Assembly (NCBI RefSeq): GCF_903645285.1
Contig: NZ_CAHJXN010000001.1
Span: 452,481-516,480, forward strand
DNA length: 64,000 nucleotides
Origin: Streptococcus thalassemiae
Lineage (GTDB): Bacteria > Bacillota > Bacilli > Lactobacillales > Streptococcaceae
Direction of reading: 5' to 3'
The position numbers and the translations under genes are program-made. This document shows positions 45,817 to 53,305 of this stretch, piece by piece; position 1 is the first letter of the stretch, and every line of letters begins with the position of its first letter. The notes under the pieces were generated by a model. It saw only the letters and a list, made by a program, of their open reading frames with translations, did not search any database and was not told where the DNA came from.

Positions 45817-46476
45817 ATGGAATCCATTTTAGAAGTTTTGACCCCAGATAACCTAGTCTTTATCTTTAAAGGATTTGGCTTGACCCTCTACATTTCACTG
45901 ATTGCCATCTTCCTCTCTACCCTTATCGGGACAGTGCTAGCAGTTATGAGAAATGGGAAAAATCCTGTCTTACGTATCATCTCCAGCATTTACATCGAGT
46001 TTGTGCGCAACGTTCCCAACCTTCTCTGGATCTTTACTATCTTTTTAGTTTTCAAGATGAAATCCACTCCAGCAGGTATTACAGCCTTTACTCTCTTTAC
46101 ATCAGCGGCCCTAGCTGAGATTATCCGAGGCGGTCTCAATGCCGTAGACAAGGGACAGTACGAAGCAGGAATGTCACAAGGATTTACTTCTGCACAAATC
46201 CTCTACCACATCATTCTCCCACAAGCTATTCGCAAAATGCTGCCAGCCATCATTTCTCAGTTTGTAACCGTGATTAAGGATACCAGTCTTCTCTACTCTG
46301 TTATCGCCCTACAAGAACTCTTTGGAGCTAGCCAAATTCTCATGGGCCGTTATTTCGAACCAGAGCAGGTCTTCAGTCTTTATATCCTGATTGCCCTCAT
46401 CTACTTCAGCTTTAACCTAGCAATTTCGAGCCTATCTCATATGCTAGCAACACGTTGGCGACAAGCTGCAGAATAA
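45817..46476 (+). CDS. amino acid ABC transporter permease (second of two)
   Basis: The 219-residue permease has the EAA loop EAGMSQGFTSAQILYHIILPQAIR. It starts 9 nt after the first permease with AGGAGG. It completes the four-gene importer (ATPase, binding protein, two permeases); the substrate is probably a polar or charged amino acid but is not determinable here. Confidence 0.93.
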   Translation: MESILEVLTPDNLVFIFKGFGLTLYISLIAIFLSTLIGTVLAVMRNGKNPVLRIISSIYIEFVRNVPNLLWIFTIFLVFKMKSTPAGITAFTLFTSAALAEIIRGGLNAVDKGQYEAGMSQGFTSAQILYHIILPQAIRKMLPAIISQFVTVIKDTSLLYSVIALQELFGASQILMGRYFEPEQVFSLYILIALIYFSFNLAISSLSHMLATRWRQAAE

Positions 46477-46482
46477 ACAGCC

Positions 46483-46510
46483 ACTCTCCAGTTCATTGGA
46501 GAGTTTTTTG
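46483..46510 (+). terminator. terminator of the amino acid ABC operon
   Basis: ACTCTCCA (46483-46490) and TGGAGAGT (46497-46504) form an 8-bp stem followed by T6, immediately after the last permease stop. Confidence 0.92.
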
Positions 46511-46538
46511 ATGAGAGTAGATATTTATAGACCTCAAT

Positions 46539-46567
46539 TTGACACCATACATTTTCTATGATAAAAT
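46539..46567 (+). promoter_or_regulatory. promoter of the nox gene
   Basis: Consensus TTGACA (46539-46544), a 17-nt spacer and TAAAAT (46562-46567) preceded by TGA; the leader is about 45 nt. Confidence 0.8.
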
Positions 46568-46618
46568 GTAACAAATTTATTTACAACAAATCAAAATCTT
46601 AATGAAATGGAATTTTCT

Positions 46619-47809
46619 ATGAAATCACTCAAAGGAATACTCTTTATCATAGCTAGTTTTGCCTTGACTATTTTGACTTGGATGAGCACTTCTCCCCAAT
46701 TCATGATTCCAGGACTAGCTTTAACAAGCCTATCTCTAACTTTTATCCTAGCCACTCGTCTCCCGATAATAGAAAGCTGGTTCCACGGTTTGGAGAAGGT
46801 CTACACCGTTCACAAATTCACAGCCTTTCTATCCATCATCCTACTCATCTTTCATAACTTCAGTATGGGCGGTTTGTGGGGTTCTCGCTTAGCTGCTCAG
46901 TTTGGCAATCTTGCCATCTATATCTTTGTCAGTATCATCCTTGTCGCCTATTTAGGCAAATACATCCAATACGAAGCTTGGCGATGGATTCACCGTCTGG
47001 TTTATCTAGCCTATATTTTTGGACTCTTTCACGTCTATATGATGATGGGCAATCGTCTTCTCACATTTAATCTTCTAAGTTTTCTTGTTGGTAGCTATGC
47101 CCTTTTAGGCTTACTAGCTGGTTTTTATATCATTTTTCTATATCAAAAGATTGGCTTCCCCTATCTAGGGAAAATTACCAATCTCAAACGCTTAAATCAC
47201 AATACTAGAGAAATTCAAATCCATCTTAGCAAACCTTTCAACTATCAATCAGGACAATTTGCCTTTCTAAAGATTTTCCAAGAGGGCTTTGAAAGTGCTC
47301 CGCATCCCTTTTCTATCTCAGGAGGTCATGGTCAAACTCTTTACTTTACTGTCAAAAATTCAGGCGACCATACCAAGAATATCTATGACAATCTTCAAGT
47401 CGGCAGCAAAGTAAGCATAGACAGAGCTTACGGGCACATGATTATAGAAGAAGGACGAGAAAATCAAGTTTGGATTGCTGGAGGTATTGGGATTACCCCT
47501 TTCATCTCTTACATCCGTGAACATCCTATTTTAGATAAACAGGTTCACTTCTACTATAGCTTCCGTGGAGATGAAAATGCAGTCTACCTAGATTGGCTCC
47601 GTAACTATGCTCAGAAAAATCCTAATTTTGAACTCCATCTAGTCGACAGTAGGAAAGATGGCTATCTTAATTTTGATCAAGAAGAAGTACCCGAACAGGC
47701 AACCGTCTATATGTGTGGTCCTCTTTCTATGATGAAGTCACTCTCCAAACAGATTAAGAAACAAAATCCAAAAGCAGAGCTTATTTACGAAGGATTCAAG
47801 TTCAAATAA
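46619..47809 (+). CDS. nox: NADPH-oxidase-like transmembrane flavocytochrome (SpNOX ortholog)
   Basis: The 396-residue protein has an N-terminal six-helix ferric-reductase domain with haem-ligand histidines (VHKFTAFLS, FHNFS, WIHRLVYLAY, LFHVY). It is followed by an FAD-binding segment (QSGQFAFLK, HPFSISGG) and an NAD(P)H-binding domain (IAGGIGITPFISY, VYMCGPLSMM). It is strikingly similar to the pneumococcal SpNOX I remember, which transfers electrons from NAD(P)H across the membrane to oxygen. The ATG at 46619 has GGAA upstream. Its terminator is now separated from it by a group II intron. Confidence 0.9.
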   Translation: MKSLKGILFIIASFALTILTWMSTSPQFMIPGLALTSLSLTFILATRLPIIESWFHGLEKVYTVHKFTAFLSIILLIFHNFSMGGLWGSRLAAQFGNLAIYIFVSIILVAYLGKYIQYEAWRWIHRLVYLAYIFGLFHVYMMMGNRLLTFNLLSFLVGSYALLGLLAGFYIIFLYQKIGFPYLGKITNLKRLNHNTREIQIHLSKPFNYQSGQFAFLKIFQEGFESAPHPFSISGGHGQTLYFTVKNSGDHTKNIYDNLQVGSKVSIDRAYGHMIIEEGRENQVWIAGGIGITPFISYIREHPILDKQVHFYYSFRGDENAVYLDWLRNYAQKNPNFELHLVDSRKDGYLNFDQEEVPEQATVYMCGPLSMMKSLSKQIKKQNPKAELIYEGFKFK

Positions 47810-47810
47810 G

Positions 47811-49675
47811 CAATCGAGTAGGGAATAATCTCTAGCCCCTCTCACACCACCGTACGTGCCGTTCGGCATACGGCGGTTCAACTAACTTTTAACGCATGTC
47901 GTTCAAGGTAATAATCCAAACACGAAACCAGTCCACGTTTTTCAAGGACTGGTTTTGATATAGCACGTTTAAGTACCGACTTCTGAGCTACTAATTGATA
48001 ATGGTCGCCCCAGCCAGATACCTTATCTGCTATCCATTTAGGGACCCCTAACTTAAGCAATCCCCATAATCGTCTAGATTTCTTCTTCCATTGCTTCCAG
48101 ATAATCACTCGTAGGCGAGTACGCAAGCGCTCATCTATGCTAGTAACTATACTTTTCATATTTCCCAATGAGAAATAGTTTATCCATCCTCGAATAGACA
48201 AATTCAGTTGCTCAATACGTCTTGTTAAGTCTATACTCCATTTCCTCTGTGTTAGTTTCTTCAATTTAAGCTTAAATCTCCGAACACTATCTTGATGGGG
48301 ACGACTTTTCCAACCAGCTGATGATTTCCAGAACCCAAAACCTAGATATTTCAACTCTCTTGGTCTGGTAATCTTAGTCTTGGTCATGTTTACTTTCAAA
48401 CCTAGCCGTTTCTCAATAAAACGACTGACTGAATACATCACACGCTTAGCGGCTGCCTCGCTTCCGACCGTAATCACACAATCATCTGCGTAGCGCACAA
48501 ATCGAAGTCCCCTCTTTTCTAATTCCTTGTCCAATTCATTAAGCATGATATTGGATAAGAGAGGAGATAAATTTCCTCCCTGTGGCGTGCCAACTAGTGT
48601 TTTATAATGTTGACCATTAATGATAACACCTGAATGAAGATACTTACGAATCAAGGATTCCGTATCTCCGTCTTCGATAATGTTATGTACTAAGGACATC
48701 AATCTATCTTGAGGAACTGTATCGAAAAATTCCTCTAGGTCTATATCCACTATCCACTCATAGCCGTCATTTAAGTACTCTAAGAACTTCATGATGGCTT
48801 TTTCACATGACCTATTTAGTCTGAAGCCATAACTCGTATCTGAGAAATGAGGTTCACAAATGGGGCTAATAACTTGGACAATGGCCTGTTGAATCATTCT
48901 ATCCATAACTGTTGGAATTCCTAGTTGACGGATGCCTCCGTTTGGTTTAGGAATCTCAACTCTAAGAACTGGTTGAGGCTTATATTTTCTCTGTTTTATC
49001 AGTTCCTTAGTCAAGCGCCAGTTTTGTCTGAGATAATTATCCATCTCTTCGATAGTCATTCCATCAATCCCAGCTGAGCCTTTATTGGATTTTACTTGAT
49101 TGTAGGCTTCCAGCATATTTTCGCGTGATAATATCTTATCTAGCAATTTTGACATGTGCGTATTCCTTTCTTGTTTTGGTGCCTGAGGGACATCTTATAT
49201 TGGTGAGCCTTCATCTAGTCAATACGTGACAGACTCCAGTTCTATCAGACCACTCGTTTTACAGACACAAGTGAAGTAGGATTACTTCAATTAGTTGTTC
49301 ACCCCTTCGCTCCACTTCCATTACAGAAGTTTCCTCACTACTATGGGTTCGGCTGACTTCTCATGATTCGTTGTTACTACGCATTCAGCGCTCATGAGAC
49401 CTCACGGGATAAGTCGTACATCTTTCCTCGTTTACTCTCGTGATTTACGCATATAGGTTACGACTACCTTTTTGGACTTTAGAGTTTGAAGCCCCCTTAT
49501 CCGCTATATACGCCTTACTATCACGTTCCTGTTCGTAGAGCCACGATTTCGCTATCCCTTCCTCTCCCCGCTACCTCACGATAGTCAGGCTTGGGAATCG
49601 CTATTGGGTTCACCGGTAGCAGGTGCCCACCGAGGACTTACACCTCAGATATACGACATGCCCGTCATACCTCAT
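47811..49675 (-). mobile_element. group II intron (bacterial class C-like)
   Basis: The element is about 1.86 kb with an internal reverse transcriptase. On the minus strand its 3' part holds a domain V-like hairpin, GAACCGCCGTATGCC-GAAC-GGCACGTACGGTGGT-like, at about 47843-47879, then a domain VI stem ending CCCTACTCGAT near 47811-47815. The 5' part (49156-49675) is a ~520-nt non-coding, GC-richer ribozyme region (domains I-IV). The 5' exon is a hairpin (49676-49701), the target type used by class C introns. Exact ends are estimated, not proven. Confidence 0.87.
47878..49155 (-). CDS. ltrA: group II intron reverse transcriptase/maturase
   Basis: The 425-residue protein has RT domains 0-7 with the NKGSAGIDGMT motif, IPKPNGGIRQLGIPTVMDR, the catalytic RYADD motif and a GTPQGGNLSPLLSNIML block, followed by a maturase (X) domain. 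It appears intact, including both catalytic aspartates. It lacks the extra H-N-H endonuclease domain, as in class C introns. It has a TGA stop inside the domain V hairpin. It promotes intron splicing and retrohoming. Confidence 0.95.
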   Translation of the reverse strand: MSKLLDKILSRENMLEAYNQVKSNKGSAGIDGMTIEEMDNYLRQNWRLTKELIKQRKYKPQPVLRVEIPKPNGGIRQLGIPTVMDRMIQQAIVQVISPICEPHFSDTSYGFRLNRSCEKAIMKFLEYLNDGYEWIVDIDLEEFFDTVPQDRLMSLVHNIIEDGDTESLIRKYLHSGVIINGQHYKTLVGTPQGGNLSPLLSNIMLNELDKELEKRGLRFVRYADDCVITVGSEAAAKRVMYSVSRFIEKRLGLKVNMTKTKITRPRELKYLGFGFWKSSAGWKSRPHQDSVRRFKLKLKKLTQRKWSIDLTRRIEQLNLSIRGWINYFSLGNMKSIVTSIDERLRTRLRVIIWKQWKKKSRRLWGLLKLGVPKWIADKVSGWGDHYQLVAQKSVLKRAISKPVLEKRGLVSCLDYYLERHALKVS

Positions 49676-49706
49676 ACTCTCCTGGAATTTCCCAGGAGAG
49701 TTTTTT
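49676..49706 (+). terminator. nox terminator displaced by the intron
   Basis: ACTCTCCTGG (49676-49685) and CCAGGAGAGT (49692-49701) form a perfect 10-bp stem followed by T6 on the plus strand. It is oriented to terminate nox but now lies 1.87 kb downstream. On the minus strand it serves as the intron's 5' exon hairpin. Confidence 0.88.
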
Positions 49707-49772
49707 ATAGCCAAATGAAATAAGACCGGAGCGATGGAATTTTGGCATTCAAATCAATTGATAAGAATGTTT

Positions 49773-49917
49773 TATAGTGGAATGAAATAGGATACGAACA
49801 AATTGATTAGGAAAATCAAATGAATTTACAGAAATCTTTTAGCAGTCATGGCATCCTATTCCAGTTTCAAAACGCTATAGAAGTAGCATTGTGCTAGTCT
49901 CGTTTCAGTTTACTATA
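49773..49917. repeat. MITE-like element (IS630/RUP-like ends)
   Basis: The 145-bp segment starts TATAGTGGAATGAAA and ends TTTCAGTTTACTATA, ends that are complementary at 12 of 15 positions and bounded by TA. There is no ORF. The ends resemble those of the 14016-14122 repeat. The family name is inferred. Confidence 0.45.
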
Positions 49918-49939
49918 CTAAAACGAGTAGCTTGAAATC

Positions 49940-49964
49940 AAAAAACCCACCCAATGGGCAGGTT
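49940..49964 (-). terminator. terminator of fba
   Basis: On the minus strand ACCTGCCC-ATT-GGGTGGGT (8 bp with two G-T pairs) is followed by T6. Confidence 0.85.
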
Positions 49965-49986
49965 CTATCTGTATTATCCAGCTAAA

Positions 49987-50868
49987 TTATGCTTTACCTT
50001 CTGAACCGAATACGTCAATACGTTCTTCAACTGATGCTTGGATAGCTTTTACACCGTCAGCCAAGAATTTACGTGGGTCGAAGAGTTTTTTCTTGTCGTA
50101 TTCTGCTTCGTTTGCTTCGTAGTCACGAGCAAATTTACGAGTTGCGTTAGCGAATGCGATTTGGCATTCTGTGTTAACGTTAACTTTGGCAACACCAAGT
50201 TTGATAGCTGCTTGGATTTGCTCATCAGGAATACCTGATCCACCGTGCAATACGATTGGGAATCCAGGAAGAGCTTCTGTCAATTTTTGCAAGTGGTCAA
50301 GGTCAAGACCTTCCCAGTTTGCTGGGTAAGGACCGTGGATGTTACCGATACCAGCTGCCAAGAAGTCGATACCAGTTTCAACCATTGCTTTAGCGTCTTC
50401 GATTGGAGCCAATTCACCTTTACCGATGATTCCGTCTTCTTCACCACCGATAGTACCAACTTCAGCTTCTACTGAGATACCTTTAGCGTGTGCTTTTTCA
50501 ACAACTTCTTTAGCCAATTTAAGGTTTTCTTCAACTGGAAGGTGTGAACCGTCAAACATGATTGAAGTGTAACCAACTTCGATACACTCAAGTGCATCTT
50601 CATAGTGACCGTGGTCAAGGTGGATAGCTACTGGTACAGTGATACCCATTGATTCAACAAGGTTAGCGATCAAGTTGCGAGCAACTTTGTAACCACCCAT
50701 GTATTTAGCAGCACCCATTGAAGTTTGGATCAAAACTGGAGCTTTTTTAGCTTCTGCTGCGCGCAAGATAGCTTGAGTCCACTCAAGGTTGTTTGTGTTA
50801 AATCCACCAACTGCATAACCGTTGTCACGAGCTGCTTGGACAAATTTTTCTGCTGAAACGATTGCCAT
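49987..50868 (-). CDS. fba: class II fructose-1,6-bisphosphate aldolase
   Basis: The 293-residue zinc aldolase has the metal-binding HLDHGHYEDALECI and HGGSGIPDEQI signatures. It cleaves fructose-1,6-bisphosphate into dihydroxyacetone phosphate and glyceraldehyde-3-phosphate in glycolysis. Codon use is strongly biased, as in highly expressed genes. AGGAGG lies upstream of the ATG, and an extended -10 (TGATAAAAT) lies about 50-60 nt upstream. It is a single-gene transcript. Confidence 0.98.
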   Translation of the reverse strand: MAIVSAEKFVQAARDNGYAVGGFNTNNLEWTQAILRAAEAKKAPVLIQTSMGAAKYMGGYKVARNLIANLVESMGITVPVAIHLDHGHYEDALECIEVGYTSIMFDGSHLPVEENLKLAKEVVEKAHAKGISVEAEVGTIGGEEDGIIGKGELAPIEDAKAMVETGIDFLAAGIGNIHGPYPANWEGLDLDHLQKLTEALPGFPIVLHGGSGIPDEQIQAAIKLGVAKVNVNTECQIAFANATRKFARDYEANEAEYDKKKLFDPRKFLADGVKAIQASVEERIDVFGSEGKA

Positions 50869-51014
50869 TTTATCAGGCCTCCTGTATATTTTTATGGGTC
50901 ATCCCATTTACATTGTTCATTTTATCACTTTTTGACAAAAAAATCTAGTTTTTCCCGCAGTTTCGATTGAATTTCTTCTAGCTTCATCTATGTAAACCCT
51001 TTCTCTCCCTAGTC

Positions 51015-52337
51015 TTAGGCGACTTTTGGAAAAACTATAAAGAAGGTTAAACGATTCTCCGCCATCTCGAAACGATAAGCTAATTTTTCATGTTCTAATA
51101 GACTCTTAACCACAAAGAGCCCCATTCCAGACCCCTTGGCCTTGCGACTAGCATTGTCAGAAAAAGACTGGGCTAGTTTTTCTTGTTCTTCTGGACTACA
51201 GCTATTTTCTATAAAGAATTCCCCTTCTCTCTCTCCAATGCCAACCAAGCCACCTGGAACAGAGTGCTTAATGGCATTGCTGATGAGGTTAGATAGAATC
51301 AACTTCATGACAGATGGGTTTAAGTAAGCCTGCTGATGAGTCAAACTATTGTCTATCTGGAGCTCTCTTTCCTTGGCTAGCAAGGCATAATCCTTAACCA
51401 GATTTTGCGTCATCTGGTGTAGGTCAATTTCTTCCCTATCATCTCGCAACTCCTGCACAGAAGAGAGGGAAAGTATCTGGAGAACGTGGTGATTGAGTTC
51501 ATCCACAATCCCCAAGGCAACTCCCAGATAGTGCTCTCTATCCTTATAGCGACCGACATTTTCTTTCATGTTTTCGATCAGGATTTTGAGGCTAGCCAGA
51601 GGTGTTTTCAATTCATGAGAAGCCCCTCGCAAAAATTCGACCTTCATCTTTTCCAGCTGGAGAATAGCTTCATTCTTGTCATGCAAGTCTGCAATGACAG
51701 TCAAAAGATGCTGGTAGAGGCTATTGATTTGTTCCTTGAGATCACCAATCTCATCCGTAGAGTCCACGCGCAATCGCACTTGGGCATCCAAATCCATCAT
51801 CCGTCGGGTCACCCGCTTGATTTCCAAAATCGGGGCAACAATGGTCCGAGCATATATGTAAGCCACCAAAAGTGAAATCAGAAAGGATGCCAGCAAGGTA
51901 TAGGGAAGAAACTGGAGACTGATTTGCTCTGCTTCCTTTTGCAAATCCATGGAAACTAGAAACTGGAGAGTCATGGTGCCACCGTCTTGCGTTTTCACCT
52001 CCCGTTCCTCAATAAAAAGCGAGGTAGTCTGGCGGTCTGTGTCCAGAGGAAGACTGTCCTTGACTTCTAACTTATCCTCGGTCATCTCTCCCTTGACAGC
52101 CCCCTTAATCTCACTAGTCTGAGAATACAAGTCTAAGACTTGCTCGATGCTCTGCCTATCCTTACCCTCTAGGGACTGGGCAATGGCTGTTGCCTTCTGG
52201 CCAATGGTTTCCTGACGATGACTCAGATAAGTCGAAGGAAAAAGAAAATAAATAGCTAAATGAAGGCAAATAACCAGAACACTAAAAATCGAGAAGGTAT
52301 AGATAAATATCTTTGTAAATAAGCCTGTTCGTTTCAT
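51015..52337 (-). CDS. vncS: sensor histidine kinase VncS
   Basis: The 440-residue kinase has two membrane helices (about 10-32 and 147-168) flanking an extracellular domain, a HAMP-like linker, the H-box ASHELKTPLASLK, the N-box NLISNAIKHS and the G-box GSGMGLFVVK. It overlaps vncR by 4 nt (ATGA). In pneumococcus VncRS was reported to respond to the Pep27 peptide or host factors; the former claim is disputed. Here the pep27 gene upstream is disrupted. Confidence 0.93.
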   Translation of the reverse strand: MKRTGLFTKIFIYTFSIFSVLVICLHLAIYFLFPSTYLSHRQETIGQKATAIAQSLEGKDRQSIEQVLDLYSQTSEIKGAVKGEMTEDKLEVKDSLPLDTDRQTTSLFIEEREVKTQDGGTMTLQFLVSMDLQKEAEQISLQFLPYTLLASFLISLLVAYIYARTIVAPILEIKRVTRRMMDLDAQVRLRVDSTDEIGDLKEQINSLYQHLLTVIADLHDKNEAILQLEKMKVEFLRGASHELKTPLASLKILIENMKENVGRYKDREHYLGVALGIVDELNHHVLQILSLSSVQELRDDREEIDLHQMTQNLVKDYALLAKERELQIDNSLTHQQAYLNPSVMKLILSNLISNAIKHSVPGGLVGIGEREGEFFIENSCSPEEQEKLAQSFSDNASRKAKGSGMGLFVVKSLLEHEKLAYRFEMAENRLTFFIVFPKVA

Positions 52338-52990
52338 TTTCGCTCCAATTTATAACCAACATTGCGCACAGTGAGGATGCAGTCCAGGTCTAGCTTTTTC
52401 CGCAATTCCTTGATATAAACGTCAATGACACGGTCAAAGGGAACCTCATCTGTCGCTTTCCAGACGGCATCGATTATCTGAGATCGAGTCAAGGCTCGTC
52501 CTTCATTTTTCACCAGATAGTCCAGAATTTCCAACTCTTTAGCATTGATGGGCACTTCTTGACCTGCTAGGCTAGCACTGTAGCTCTCAAAGTCTACCTT
52601 GGCATCCTTATAGGAGAAAATTCGTCCCGTATCATAATAGCGCTTGAAAATCGCGTCCACCCTCACTTTTAAGAGGGAGAGGGAGAAAGGTTTTTCCAGA
52701 TAGCCATCTGCCAGAGAAGCAAAGGCACTCATCTTGTATTCCTCATCCTGAAAGGCTGTTAACATCAAGACAGGGACTTGGCTGGTTTTACGAATCTCAG
52801 CTAGGACTTCTAAGCCATTGAGCTTTGGCATCTGGATATCCAGTAAAACCAAGGCTACTTCATAGCTGGAAAATTGCTCCAAGGCTTCTTGTCCGTCCGC
52901 CGCCTCAATAATTTCATAGCCACAATCCGTCAAATAGTCACTGATCCCCTCACGGATCATCTCTTCATCTTCTACAATTAAAATTTTCAT
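52334..52990 (-). CDS. vncR: response regulator VncR
   Basis: The 218-residue OmpR-type regulator has a receiver domain with phospho-acceptor Asp51 (LLDIQMP) and a C-terminal winged helix (about 125-215, LDYLVKNEGRALTRSQIIDAVW). It lies directly upstream of vncS. The ribosome site (GAGAG) is weak. The gap before it holds a BOX element and the pep27 remnant; boxC offers TTGCTT-N16-TATAAG as a possible substitute promoter. Confidence 0.93.
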   Translation of the reverse strand: MKILIVEDEEMIREGISDYLTDCGYEIIEAADGQEALEQFSSYEVALVLLDIQMPKLNGLEVLAEIRKTSQVPVLMLTAFQDEEYKMSAFASLADGYLEKPFSLSLLKVRVDAIFKRYYDTGRIFSYKDAKVDFESYSASLAGQEVPINAKELEILDYLVKNEGRALTRSQIIDAVWKATDEVPFDRVIDVYIKELRKKLDLDCILTVRNVGYKLERK

Positions 52991-53022
52991 GCTTTAACTG
53001 CTCTCTATTTTTTATTTTTCTT

Positions 53023-53173
53023 ATACTCAATGAAAATCAAAAAGCAAACTAGGAAGCTAACCGCAGGTTGCTCAAAGCACTGCTTTGAGGTTGTAGATAG
53101 AACTGACAAAGTCAGTAACATATATACGGTAAGGCGACGCTGACGTGGTTTGAAGAGATTTTCGAAGAGTATT
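53023..53173 (-). repeat. BOX element (A1-B1-C1) upstream of vncR
   Basis: The minus-strand order is boxA (ATACTCTTCGAAAATC...), one boxB (ACTGACTTTGTCAGT stem) and boxC ending CATTGAGTATA. It lies between the pep27 remnant and vncR and would be part of the vncR leader. Confidence 0.93.
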
Positions 53174-53189
53174 AGAATAAATACCTACT

Positions 53190-53252
53190 CTATTTTCTAT
53201 TATAGCCTCTTACTGGTCTTTTGTCTGTAAGCAACTGACCACTAGATAAAAC
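53190..53252 (-). pseudogene. pep27: 3' part of pep27 (last 20 codons and stop)
   Basis: The minus-strand frame encodes VLSSGQLLTDK followed by RPVRGYNRK and TAG, matching at 17 of 20 positions the C-terminus of the 27-residue pneumococcal Pep27 as I remember it. Upstream in frame are only three further codons and then a stop (TAG at 53262-53264), with no start codon. The homology begins exactly where the terminator of the LysM gene ends, and the missing 5' codons are found at 56776-56805. Confidence 0.75.
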
Positions 53253-53254
53253 AA

Positions 53255-53273
53255 AGAGAGCCTATCGCTCTCT
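53255..53273 (-). terminator. terminator of the LysM protein gene
   Basis: On the minus strand AGAGAGC-GATAG-GCTCTCT forms a 7-bp stem followed by TTGTTTT. The T-rich end is already pep27 sequence. Confidence 0.75.
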
Positions 53274-53305
53274 CTGCTTGCATTTCACTCTCTATAGAAT
53301 GAAAA

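Noticed and set aside
47878..49155. Reverse transcriptase considered as a retron or diversity-generating element
   Set aside because: The RT has a maturase domain and is flanked by ribozyme-like RNA including a domain V hairpin; no msr/msd or template/variable repeat pair is seen.
53262..53300. Possible start codon restoring translation of the pep27 remnant
   Set aside because: The frame is closed by TAG at 53262-53264 and contains no ATG, GTG or TTG before the homologous part.
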